Below are positions 7,945 through 16,722 of a stretch of DNA of 64,000 nt, piece by piece. Source of the DNA: Phycisphaerae bacterium. GTDB taxonomy: Bacteria > Planctomycetota > Phycisphaerae > UBA1845 > PWPN01. Position 1 is the first letter of the stretch. Each line of letters begins with the position of its first letter. A program made the translations under genes and the position numbers. The stretch spans positions 32,791 through 96,790 of the forward strand of contig JAUCQB010000161.1 in the NCBI GenBank assembly GCA_030372985.1. Reading direction: 5' to 3'. The notes under the pieces are model-generated. The model had not been told where the DNA came from and searched no databases. It saw only the letters and a list, made by a program, of their open reading frames with translations.

Positions 7945-8849
7945 TTACCCGAGTCAAAGAAAGAACTCATGCCGGGGAACCCCGGATTCACGCATCCGAG
8001 ACAGGGGCTGCCTGAGCCGATGCACCAGTTCACGCCGAATCGCCCCGGCTGGCCCGTGTTCCACTTCCGCAGGTAGCAGTCGGCATAGGTTGACTCGCCG
8101 CGGCAGCCGAGATTGACTAGGCAGCCGTCGCTGCCGAGCGAGCCGGCCATGCATTCGTCGCCGTTCTTGCAGCGCCTTTCACAGTAGTCGTGAATTCGGT
8201 TCTCGAAGAACACCATCGGTCGGCGGTTGGCATCCAACGGCGGGGCCTGCTTGTGCTTGAGCAGATGGGCGATGGTGCCAACGATCCAGTCGGGGTGCGA
8301 CGGGCAACCGGGTATGTTGATGATCCGAGCGTCGTCGCCCAGGATGCCGCTGACACTCTTGGCCGCGGTCGGGTTGGTATTGGCCGAGACCAGGCCGCCG
8401 AACGCCGCGCACGTGCCGACGGCAAGGATGAACCGAGCCGCAGGTGCGAAGTCGACCAGGGCCTGCTGCATGGTCTTGCCTTCCCAAACGGTGCAGAACT
8501 TGCCGGCCGCACCCGTGGGGATGGCCCCTTCGATTACGAGAATGTAGCCGCCCAGACCGCGTCGCTTCTCCGCGGCCGACACCGTCAGCTCGCCCGCCGC
8601 CGCCGACAGCGTGGGGTGGTACTCCAGATCGATCACGTTCTGTAGCAGGTCGTCGGCGGTGGCGTAGTAGACACTGTTGAGCAGCGAGGTGGAGCAACCG
8701 CTGCAGCTCTGGCCTTGCAGCCAGATGACGGGAGGATGCGACTTGCCGGCCAGCGCCTGCTGAAGCTGGGCCACGGCCCTGCCGGCAAGGCCGGGAGCGG
8801 CCAACACCGTGGCAGAGGCCTTCAACAGGTCGCGTCGGCTGATATGCAT
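7941..8849 (-). CDS. NiFe hydrogenase small subunit, Tat-exported
   Basis: A 302-residue iron-sulfur subunit with an N-terminal Tat signal (SRRDLLK, then a hydrophobic stretch to about residue 30), so the dimer should act outside the cytoplasm. The proximal-cluster motif is QSCSGCS (Cys49, Cys52); GTCAAFGG and IPGCPSHP supply further ligands. The distal and medial region carries HDYC, CLVNLGC, CYLRKWN, CIG and CLGC. It lacks the two supernumerary proximal cysteines of oxygen-tolerant membrane hydrogenases, so an oxygen-sensitive group 1 enzyme is the better guess. GGAGGA precedes the ATG. No C-terminal transmembrane anchor is visible. Confidence 0.94.
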   Translation of the reverse strand: MHISRRDLLKASATVLAAPGLAGRAVAQLQQALAGKSHPPVIWLQGQSCSGCSTSLLNSVYYATADDLLQNVIDLEYHPTLSAAAGELTVSAAEKRRGLGGYILVIEGAIPTGAAGKFCTVWEGKTMQQALVDFAPAARFILAVGTCAAFGGLVSANTNPTAAKSVSGILGDDARIINIPGCPSHPDWIVGTIAHLLKHKQAPPLDANRRPMVFFENRIHDYCERRCKNGDECMAGSLGSDGCLVNLGCRGESTYADCYLRKWNTGQPGRFGVNWCIGSGSPCLGCVNPGFPGMSSFFDSGK

Positions 8850-9020
8850 CAGGAGTCCTCCAAGCCCCTACATGTAGCTGAACGTCGACCGAGATACAAG
8901 GATTGCATTCGGCAGTTGACTCAAAGCCGCGCGGATCGACCCGATCTGCCGACGGACAATCTGGCATGATGTCCGGCGGGCACGACACATGTCCCGAGCA
9001 AAGGACACAGAGCAGCGCCG

Positions 9021-10016
9021 TCAGATCTTTTTGCCATCCTTGCGTGCCTGGTTGATCTGCTCGCGGCTGCGGTGACGATATTCGCGAAGCGATTCGATCT
9101 GATACCGTTTGAGCAGGTCACGAACGAGTACGCCGGGCTTGGTCGATTTCAGCAGGTACCACCCTTCCATGTCGTACTGGCCTTGCGACTCGACGTCGCC
9201 GACGTGCTCCTTCAAGAGCCGCTCGATCTTCTCCTTGTTGAAGTCCCGATGGACCAGAGTGCGATCGAGGTCGAGTGTGGCAATGAAGTGGTCGGGACGC
9301 GGCCTCTCGATCGGCTCCATCGGACGACCGGTCATGTCGATCATGTTGCCCTTGCCGACGGGTACTACGTAGTAATTGTGGCACATGGCATAACCGTTGA
9401 GCGGTATGCCGCCGCCGTAGGCGCTGGGCCAGAAGACGATTTCGGCGCCTTTTCGTTCGGCCTCCTGCCACAGCTCATCGAAATTGGCGTCGAAACAGGT
9501 GAGAATGCTGATCCGCCCGAAGTCGAGATCGAAGACCTTGACTCCCTCCTCGCTGACATTCACGCCTTCACCCCAATACACGAAGACCTTGCGGTAGTAG
9601 CCGGCAACTCCGCCCTTGCGGTCCAGGATGACGGCGGTGTTGTACACTCTGCCATCGGCGGCCTGCTCGCGGATCGGGCAGATGACGTACATGTGGTGCT
9701 TCCTGGCCATTTCTCCAACGGCGCTGGTGATCGGTCCGGGGACGGGCTCGGCCTTGTCGTCGCCGGCGAATTCCTCCGGCAAACAGGCGATGTCCACGCC
9801 GCTCTTGCCGGCCGTCTCCAGATGATCGAGAGCCAGCTTGAGCTTCTCATCCCGTTTGCCGCCGAAGCCGATCGTAATCGCGGCGACCTTCACTTGGCGG
9901 CCGGGCAAGTCCTTGCGGCCCTGCGGCTCGGCTGAGATTGCCGCAGAGGTCAACACCGCCAACAACAACACGGATTTCGTCAAAGTCTGATCAAACGCGT
10001 CCACGATTACCTCCAT
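9021..10016 (-). CDS. Exported carbon-nitrogen hydrolase (nitrilase superfamily)
   Basis: A 331-residue nitrilase-fold amidohydrolase. The Glu-Lys-Cys triad is visible: Glu81 in CLPEEF, Lys143 in GYYRKVFVYWGEG and Cys174 in ILTCFDANFDELW. Residues 11-28 are hydrophobic and end at AISAEP, a plausible cleaved signal peptide. The substrate cannot be read from sequence. The start at 10016 puts the signal at the N-terminus; the frame extends 19 codons further without sense. The polA stop lies 68 bases upstream on the same strand, so readthrough is possible. Confidence 0.82.
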   Translation of the reverse strand: MEVIVDAFDQTLTKSVLLLAVLTSAAISAEPQGRKDLPGRQVKVAAITIGFGGKRDEKLKLALDHLETAGKSGVDIACLPEEFAGDDKAEPVPGPITSAVGEMARKHHMYVICPIREQAADGRVYNTAVILDRKGGVAGYYRKVFVYWGEGVNVSEEGVKVFDLDFGRISILTCFDANFDELWQEAERKGAEIVFWPSAYGGGIPLNGYAMCHNYYVVPVGKGNMIDMTGRPMEPIERPRPDHFIATLDLDRTLVHRDFNKEKIERLLKEHVGDVESQGQYDMEGWYLLKSTKPGVLVRDLLKRYQIESLREYRHRSREQINQARKDGKKI

Positions 10017-10084
10017 ACATGGTGGGGTGTTGCCGAAACCGCCCGTCGTTCTGACAGTCTCGTCGGCCCGCACTGGATAGAGAC

Positions 10085-12898
10085 CTACTTGCCTTCCAGC
10101 CAGTTCTCACCCCAGTTGATGTCGACCTTGATCGGCACCTTGAGCGGCAGGGCTGTGCACATTTCGGTGCGGATGAACTCGGCTTCCGCCTCGACGGCCG
10201 AGCGGGGTACGTCGAACACAAGCTCGTCGTGGACCTGGATGAGCATTCTCGACGGCCGCGGTTCGGCACCGATCCGGCGATGAATGCTGATCATCGCCCG
10301 CTTGATCAGGTCGGCGGCCGAGCCCTGAATGACGGTGTTGACCGCCATGCGCTCACCGAGCGAGCGCATACCTTTGTTTTGCGAGTTGATCTCGGGCACC
10401 TGTCGGCGTCGGCCGAGGATTGTCTCGACATAGCCGCGTTTGCGGGCCTCGGCGACGGTCTTGTCAATGAACATGCGGATGCCGGGATAGCGCATGAAGT
10501 ACATGTTGATGAAGGACTGGGCCTCGGTGACGCTCGTACCGGTGGTTCGCGAAAGCCCGTAGGCTCCCTGCCCATAGATGATGCCGAAGTTGACCGCTTT
10601 GGCCCGGCCTCGCTGCTGCTTGGTGACCTGGTCGAGCGGCACGCCAAAAACCTGGGCGGCGACGAACTGGTGAATGTCGCGGTCCTCGACGAACGCGGTT
10701 TGCAGAGCCTGGTCGCCGCAGAAGTGAGCGAGCACCCGGAGCTCGATCTGCGAATAATCGGCGGTGAGCAGCACGTGGTCGGCGTCGCTGGGCACGAACG
10801 CCTTGCGGATCTGTTGACCGATTTCGGTGCGGATGGGGATGTTCTGCAGGTTGGGGTCGCTCGACGAGAGCCGACCGGTAATCGCCGCCGTCTGGTTGAA
10901 GCTGGCATGAATGCGCCCGGTGCGTCGGCTGACCATCTCGGGCAGCGTGTCGACGTAAGTGTTCTTGAGCTTGCCCAGCTCGCGATACTCCTTGATGAGC
11001 TGGGCAACAGGATGCTGCCAGGCAAGGGCTTCGAGCGTTTCCGCGTCCGTGCTGCGGCCGGTTTTGGTGTTTCGCACCACTGGCAGCTTCAACTCGTCAA
11101 ACAGCACGGTTGCCAGTTGCTTGGGCGAGTCGACATTAAACGGGTGGCCGACCTGCTCGTATATCTGTCGTTTCAACTCTTCCAGCCTGTTCGACAGGTC
11201 GCGACTCATCTGCTCCAGGATGGACGCATCAAGCCGGATTCCTTCGGCCTCCATATCGGCTAGCACCGCCACCAGCGGCATCTCGGTGTCCCGGAACAAC
11301 GGCTCAAACGGGCTGCCCGCAAGCTGCTTGCTCAAGACTTCATAGAGCTGCCAGGTGACGTCGGCGTCCTCGGCCGAGTACTCGCAGGCTCTCGCCGTGT
11401 CCACCTGGTCAAAACGAATCTGTTTGCTGCCTTTGCCGATCAGGTCGCTGATGGGAATCGGGTCGAACCCGAGCAGCTCGCGGGCCAGCGCGTCCATGCC
11501 GTGCGAACGCCGCGTCGAGTCAAGCACGAAACTGGCGATCATGGTATCGAACGCAACGCCGGCCACCTCGATACCGTGGTGCTTCAGGACCACGAGGTCG
11601 TACTTGATGTTCTGGCCGATCTTCTTCACGTTCGGGTCCGCCAGGATCGGCCGCAGGGCCTCCAGCGTGGGCCCGATGGGCAGGCATTGCCCGACGCCTC
11701 GCAGAGGCAGGTAATAGCCGGTGTCGGCCTGCCATGAGAAACTAAGGCCCGCCAGTTCGGCGTCGACCGGGCTGAGGCTCGTCGTTTCGGTGTCGATGGC
11801 AAAGACGGGCTGCGCTTTCAGACGAGCGAGAAAGTCGCGGAATCGGTCCTGGCCATCAATCAACCGGTAGTTGCGGTCGTCTTGTCGGGCCCGGGGTGGG
11901 CTCGGCTGAGGCTGGGCGGGGGGTAGGATCGGAGCCGACTCATCCCCGCCAAAGAGGCTCAGTTGCGCGTGGGCCGCGGGCCTGGAATGAGAGCCGGCAT
12001 GCTGGACAGCAGGGGCCCTGGGTGGCTCAGGTGGACCCGGTTCGGCGCCCATCAGGTCAGTCAGACGCCGGAAACCCAACTCCGCGAAGATGGCTTTCAG
12101 AACGGCCGGCCTGATGCCCTGGAACCGGCAGCTCTCCAGGTCCAGGTCCAGTGGCACATCACGGCGCAGAGTGACCAACTGCCTTGTTTGTTCGAGTCGG
12201 TCGGCGAAATCGAGGACATTCTTCCTCATGGCCGGCGTAAGTTCGTCGGCGTGATCGACAACAGCCTTGGCCGTCCCGTACTTGGCAATCAGGGCAGCGG
12301 CTTTTTTGGGGCCGATTCCCCGAACACCCTGGATATTGTCCGTGCTGTCCCCAACCAGAGTCTGAATCTCGATTGCCTGCTCCGGCCGGTAGCCCTTCTG
12401 GGCCTCAATCTCCCGCGGCCCGATGAACTCGTTCTTCATCGGGTCATACAGCCGAACCTGCCCGGTGACAAGTTGATCTAAGTCCTTGTCGCGACTCACC
12501 ATAACGATTTCCAGGTCCTCGCCCGCCAGCCGGGTGGCCAAGGTGGCCAGCAGGTCGTCGGCCTCGAACCCGGGAACGCTGAGTACCGGAATTCCCTGGG
12601 ATCGAATGATTTGCAGAATTCGTTCGATCTGGGGGGCCAAATCCTCGGGCGGGGGTTCCCGGTTTGCCTTGTACTGGGGGTCGAGCTCCTTGCGGAAGAC
12701 AGCCTTCTCGTCCCCGCCCTCCATCACCATGGCCAGATAGTCAGGTTTCTGCTCCCGGACAAGCTGGAGCAGCATGTTGGAGAACACGTAGGTGGCCTTG
12801 ATCGGCTCCCCTGCAGGCGTACTGAGATTCTGGAAAGGAGCATAGTAGCAGCGGAATATCTGCGAGAGACCGTCGATGAGGAAGAATCGCTTGGCCAT
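10085..12898 (-). CDS. polA: DNA polymerase I with active proofreading domain
   Basis: About 937 residues with all three modules. The N-terminal 5'-3' exonuclease spans about 1-290 (FEADDLLATLA, VSRDKDLDQLV, GIGPKKAAALI). The 3'-5' exonuclease has its acidic motifs intact (AIDTETTSL, QNIKYDL, YSAEDADVT), unlike many bacterial PolA proteins that have lost proofreading. The polymerase has motif A (LLTADYSQIELR), motif B (KAVNFGIIYGQGAYGLS) and motif C (IQVHDELVFDV). Motif B carries Phe at the position that discriminates against dideoxynucleotides, as in E. coli. The chosen start MAKRFFLIDG is the family N-terminus; the frame runs 65 codons further upstream without similarity. Confidence 0.96.
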   Translation of the reverse strand: MAKRFFLIDGLSQIFRCYYAPFQNLSTPAGEPIKATYVFSNMLLQLVREQKPDYLAMVMEGGDEKAVFRKELDPQYKANREPPPEDLAPQIERILQIIRSQGIPVLSVPGFEADDLLATLATRLAGEDLEIVMVSRDKDLDQLVTGQVRLYDPMKNEFIGPREIEAQKGYRPEQAIEIQTLVGDSTDNIQGVRGIGPKKAAALIAKYGTAKAVVDHADELTPAMRKNVLDFADRLEQTRQLVTLRRDVPLDLDLESCRFQGIRPAVLKAIFAELGFRRLTDLMGAEPGPPEPPRAPAVQHAGSHSRPAAHAQLSLFGGDESAPILPPAQPQPSPPRARQDDRNYRLIDGQDRFRDFLARLKAQPVFAIDTETTSLSPVDAELAGLSFSWQADTGYYLPLRGVGQCLPIGPTLEALRPILADPNVKKIGQNIKYDLVVLKHHGIEVAGVAFDTMIASFVLDSTRRSHGMDALARELLGFDPIPISDLIGKGSKQIRFDQVDTARACEYSAEDADVTWQLYEVLSKQLAGSPFEPLFRDTEMPLVAVLADMEAEGIRLDASILEQMSRDLSNRLEELKRQIYEQVGHPFNVDSPKQLATVLFDELKLPVVRNTKTGRSTDAETLEALAWQHPVAQLIKEYRELGKLKNTYVDTLPEMVSRRTGRIHASFNQTAAITGRLSSSDPNLQNIPIRTEIGQQIRKAFVPSDADHVLLTADYSQIELRVLAHFCGDQALQTAFVEDRDIHQFVAAQVFGVPLDQVTKQQRGRAKAVNFGIIYGQGAYGLSRTTGTSVTEAQSFINMYFMRYPGIRMFIDKTVAEARKRGYVETILGRRRQVPEINSQNKGMRSLGERMAVNTVIQGSAADLIKRAMISIHRRIGAEPRPSRMLIQVHDELVFDVPRSAVEAEAEFIRTEMCTALPLKVPIKVDINWGENWLEGK

Positions 12899-13368
12899 TT
12901 GTCGCTCGCCAGCCAGGGAGGTCCAAGCCGCACTGTAGGACCGCTCGGTCGAGGGTGTCAAGCCGAATGAGGGCGGCCGGGCCCCAGAGCCGATCTGGGG
13001 CGGCACCGGTCCAGGGTTCTCGAAGCCCAATGCTGCCCACCTGGGAGAATCGCAGCGAGACGGGAGACCGCTCCTACAGGGTGACGTTGACATGCCCGCG
13101 GCCGGAAACGAGAATGACCGGTTGGCTACCCGCCTGAGCAGGTGGCCGGGCGGCGGTCAGGGCGGTCGCCGTTCTGCCGGCACTAAAACCGAAGGTGGTT
13201 CCCTCCCTCAGACAGTCCGTGCGCCGCGATGACAGCCGGCTGGATCAGCCTCCCTCGGACCACGGTGCCAACAATGGAATTGAGGTAACCTCGCAGCTTG
13301 TCCGCGCCCGACCGGACGGCATGAACCCTCGACGTCGGGCGCCTATGGTCGAAATGGAGCAGTGAACC
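12899..13368. other. Intergenic region between polA and the coiled-coil/BRCT gene
   Basis: About 470 bases between divergently transcribed genes. I found no convincing gene, tRNA or terminator. An in-frame upstream extension of polA crosses part of it but has no recognisable content. A TTGACA occurs on the plus strand at about 13085 without a matching -10 box. Confidence 0.5.
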
Positions 13369-14757
13369 ATGGCAGTGGCCAGGCCCCAAGGACCAGTCGG
13401 ATCGAGTGGCTTGAAGGCGGCGGCGATCGGTTTTGCCGTGGCGGCGGTGGCCGCGATCACCTTCACCATCATCATGTTTACGCAGAAGTCTGATCTAGAA
13501 CTCGCCGCGAGTGAGGCACAACGACAGGCCCGGGATCAGCAGAAGGCGGCTTCCGATGCCCGACAGGCCTTGAGCGAGGTCGCACAGGAAGTGATCGGCA
13601 AGCCTGTCGAGTCGCTGGCTGATATCAAGTCGGTGATTGACCAGATCCGGACCACCGTGGCCGAGGACCCGCGTGCGAAGGAAGCGGGGATGGTCCCCGA
13701 CCGGCCGGTGGCCACGATGCTGAACGATCTCTACACCCTGTTCGAGAAGACCGCCAGGCAAGCCGACGAGCTCGAAGCCGAGCGTAAGAAACTCAGCACC
13801 GACGGGGCCCAGGCGATCAAGGAGAAGGACGATGCCGCGAAGGCGTTCGAGGCTCGCATCGCCGAACTGGACGAAAAGTTCGCGAAGTTGACGCAGGAGA
13901 GCGAGCGGCTCCGCGAGGAGTCCAACCGCCAGCTTGCCGAGTTGCAGGCTGCCCGCACGAAGGAACGCGAGCAGATGGCCAGGGAGCTCGATGCCGCCCG
14001 CAAAGCCAGGGATGAGGCCGAGAAGACGCTGAAGGCGGAGAAGAACCGAACGGAAGGGCTGCTGGCCCAGTTGGCGCAGTTCAAACCGTCCAGCAGCAGT
14101 GGTTCGGCCCTGCAGGTCAAGGACGGTGTGGTGGTCCGCACCGTTCCGGCCGGGGAGGTCGTGTACATTGACCTCGGTCGCAGTGAGGGGGTCAGGGTGG
14201 GCATGACTTTTTCGGTGTACTCCCCGGTTCGCGGCATTCCCGCGGACGGGAAAGGCAAGGCGACCATCGAGGTTGCCAACGTCTTCGAGACGACGGCAGA
14301 GTGCCGTGTGACCTCGCGCACGGCCGGCGAGCCGATTTTGGTCGACGATATTATTGCCAACCCGGTCTTCGACCGGTCGCGTCAGTTCAGTTTCGCGGTC
14401 GTCGGGGATTTCGATCTGGACTTCGACGGCCAGTCCGAGGATGTCGGCGGCAAAGAGGTGACCCGGCTCGTCGAGCGGCTTGGTGGCAAGGTCGTGAACA
14501 AGGTGGATACCGACACGGACTTTGTGGTCGTGGGTTCGTCGCCCCCGGGGCCTGTCCCGGTGGTCCCCGGCTCGGAAGACGAGGCAGCCGTCACCGAGCG
14601 TAACGAGCAAGCGGCCAAGCGTCTGACGGTCTTCGAGACCATTCTTAAAGAAGCTCGGTCTTTGTCGATCCCGATCCTGACGCGCACCCAGTTTCTGTAT
14701 TTCCTGGGCCAGAGTATGCCTGCCAACACCCCGGACGACACGTTGCCGACGTTGTAG
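13369..14757 (+). CDS. Membrane-anchored coiled-coil protein with C-terminal BRCT-like domain
   Basis: A 462-residue protein of unknown function. Residues 17-37 form one transmembrane helix with a short basic N-terminus, which predicts the rest outside the cytoplasm. Residues about 41-235 are charged Ala/Glu/Lys/Arg heptad-rich coiled coil. Residues about 248-333 look like a small beta domain (VVYIDLGRSEGVRVGMTFSV) resembling FlgT C-terminal domains. Residues about 338-448 read as a BRCT domain: FSFAVVGDF, LVERLGGKVVNKV, TDTDFVVVGSSP and a final SIPILTRTQFLYFL. GGAG lies ten bases before the ATG. BRCT domains normally bind phosphopeptides or DNA inside cells, so the topology is odd. Confidence 0.8.
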   Translation: MAVARPQGPVGSSGLKAAAIGFAVAAVAAITFTIIMFTQKSDLELAASEAQRQARDQQKAASDARQALSEVAQEVIGKPVESLADIKSVIDQIRTTVAEDPRAKEAGMVPDRPVATMLNDLYTLFEKTARQADELEAERKKLSTDGAQAIKEKDDAAKAFEARIAELDEKFAKLTQESERLREESNRQLAELQAARTKEREQMARELDAARKARDEAEKTLKAEKNRTEGLLAQLAQFKPSSSSGSALQVKDGVVVRTVPAGEVVYIDLGRSEGVRVGMTFSVYSPVRGIPADGKGKATIEVANVFETTAECRVTSRTAGEPILVDDIIANPVFDRSRQFSFAVVGDFDLDFDGQSEDVGGKEVTRLVERLGGKVVNKVDTDTDFVVVGSSPPGPVPVVPGSEDEAAVTERNEQAAKRLTVFETILKEARSLSIPILTRTQFLYFLGQSMPANTPDDTLPTL

Positions 14758-14960
14758 GCCACCGTGTTGACTTCAAGAACTGCCCGCTGGTGGTTTCGAA
14801 AGGACGGTTTCTTTTCGATCTGCCCGATTCGCCCCAACATGCATCATAGCAGCCGGATCTCAAGCAGAACCTGCGTTGCCCCTTTTGCCGACGACTCCGC
14901 TCGCGTATCATCCCCCGGCAGGCGTACTGAGGTAAGGCTTCCACGAACAGGTACAAGGAA

Positions 14961-16469
14961 ATGGGCACGACCGTTCATATTCGGGATCTTGGCAAGCACG
15001 TTGATTCGACGGTGACCCTGGCCGGCTGGCTCTACAACTCGCGGGTCAGCAGCAAGGTGGCGTTCCTCGTCCTCCGCGACGGCACCGGCCTGTGCCAGTG
15101 CGTGGTCGGCAAGCAGGACGTCCCGCCGGAGGTGTTCGAGACGGCCTCGCGGCTCGGGCAGGAGTCGTCGCTCAAGGTTACCGGCCGGGTCAAGGCCGAC
15201 GAACGGGCCCCGGGCGGCTATGAGCTGCAGGTCGCCGGCCTCGAGGTCGTCCACGCCACGACCGATTTCCCCATCACCCCCAAGCCGCACGGGCATGAGT
15301 TCCTGTTCAAGCATCGCCACCTGTGGCTGCGATCCCGCCGCCCGACGGGCATCATGAAGATCCGCCACACGGTCATCGACGCCATCCGCCGGTTCTTCAA
15401 CGACAACGGCTTTACTCTCGTCGACACGCCCATCTTCGCCCCCTCGGCCGGCGAGGGCGCCCAGACGCTTTTTTCGGTCGACTACTTCGGCGAGCCGATG
15501 TACCTCGCCCAGACCGGCCAGCTCTATCTTGAAGCGGCCGCCCTGTCCTACGGCAAGGTCTACTGCTTCGGACCGACTTTCCGGGCCGAGAAATCCAAAA
15601 CCCGCCGGCACCTGACGGAATTCTGGATGGTCGAACCCGAGATCGCCTACGCCGTGCTCGAAGACGTCATGGACGTGGCCGAGGACTTCGTCTGCTCGAT
15701 CGTCGAGCGGGTGCTCAAGGACCACCGTGCCGATTTGGAGTTCCTCGGCCAGAACGTCGCCGCTCTCGAAAAAGTGAAAAAGCCGTTCTACCGCATCACC
15801 TACAGCCAGGCGGCCGAGATCCTTCGCGGCCCCCAAGCTCGCGAGCTTCTGGAGAAGGATCTGGTCGAAAAAAACGCCCGCATCACCCAACTCAAAGAAT
15901 CGATCCCGGCCAAGGAAGCTGCCCGCGACCGGCAGGGCGTCAAGAAGTACGAGCAGGAGAAGCTCGCGGCCGAGATCATCGCCAACCGCGAGGAACTGGC
16001 CGACCTCGAGGAGCAGGTCGCCAACATCCCCAAGCACATGGAACTGGCCGCGAACTTCGAATGGGGCAAGGACCTCGGCGGCAGCGACGAGACCATCATC
16101 TCCCGGCTGCACGACCGCCCGGTCTTCGTCTCTCACTATCCTCGCGGCTGCAAGGCCTTCTACATGAAGCGCGATCACGAAGACCCGCGCGTGGTCCGCA
16201 ATTTCGATCTGCTGGCCCCCGACGGCTACGGCGAGATCATCGGCGGCTCGCAGCGCGAGGACGACCTTAACGTCCTGCTGGAACGCATGGCCGAGGAAGG
16301 CCTGGTTACCGAGCCCTACGAGTGGTACCTCGACCTGCGCCGCTACGGCAGCGTCCCCCACGGCGGCTTCGGCCTCGGCGTCGAGCGAACCGTCGCCTGG
16401 ATCTGCGGCCTCAAGCACATCCGCGAAACCATCGCCTACCCGAGAATGATGGACAAAGTCTATCCGTAG
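14961..16469 (+). CDS. asnS: Asparaginyl-tRNA synthetase with internal coiled-coil insertion
   Basis: A 502-residue class IIb aminoacyl-tRNA synthetase that charges tRNA-Asn. The N-terminal OB fold (about 1-105) binds the anticodon. Class II motif 2 is FRAEKSKTRRHLTEFWMVEP (from 208) and motif 3 is GFGLGVERTVAWICG near the C-terminus. Between YSQAAEIL (about 281-288) and FEWGKDLGGSDE (about 366-377) there are roughly 75 extra residues rich in Glu, Lys and Ala with heptad character, absent from E. coli AsnRS. The AAGGA directly before the ATG is closer than ideal, but no better start is seen. Confidence 0.95.
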   Translation: MGTTVHIRDLGKHVDSTVTLAGWLYNSRVSSKVAFLVLRDGTGLCQCVVGKQDVPPEVFETASRLGQESSLKVTGRVKADERAPGGYELQVAGLEVVHATTDFPITPKPHGHEFLFKHRHLWLRSRRPTGIMKIRHTVIDAIRRFFNDNGFTLVDTPIFAPSAGEGAQTLFSVDYFGEPMYLAQTGQLYLEAAALSYGKVYCFGPTFRAEKSKTRRHLTEFWMVEPEIAYAVLEDVMDVAEDFVCSIVERVLKDHRADLEFLGQNVAALEKVKKPFYRITYSQAAEILRGPQARELLEKDLVEKNARITQLKESIPAKEAARDRQGVKKYEQEKLAAEIIANREELADLEEQVANIPKHMELAANFEWGKDLGGSDETIISRLHDRPVFVSHYPRGCKAFYMKRDHEDPRVVRNFDLLAPDGYGEIIGGSQREDDLNVLLERMAEEGLVTEPYEWYLDLRRYGSVPHGGFGLGVERTVAWICGLKHIRETIAYPRMMDKVYP

Positions 16470-16722
16470 GTTGAGTTCGGCCTCTCCAGCCTGACTGCAT
16501 CGAAGAGGATCAGGTCCCAGGTGTTGGCCCGGCGCGGGGTCGTCACGGGGGAAGACTCGACCGCCAGCATGTGGAACCATCAAACCGGCTCAGCGCAACG
16601 GCAGGGTCGAAACGATTCCCGAGAGCTTGACGTCTTGCGACTTGCCCGCCAGCATGCGTGCGCCCTCCACGATCACCGGCGAATCGCCTGTGTCCCGACA
16701 GGTCAGTCGGAAGGAGGGGGCA

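Noticed and set aside
13000..13030. T-arm-like GGGTTCTCGAAGCCC upstream of polA
   Set aside because: The loop does not fit a tRNA T arm and no acceptor or anticodon stem can be paired around it.
14844..16583. 579-codon open frame opposite asnS
   Set aside because: Antisense shadow in GC-rich DNA with Val/Asp/Leu-biased composition; AsnRS is unmistakable on the plus strand.
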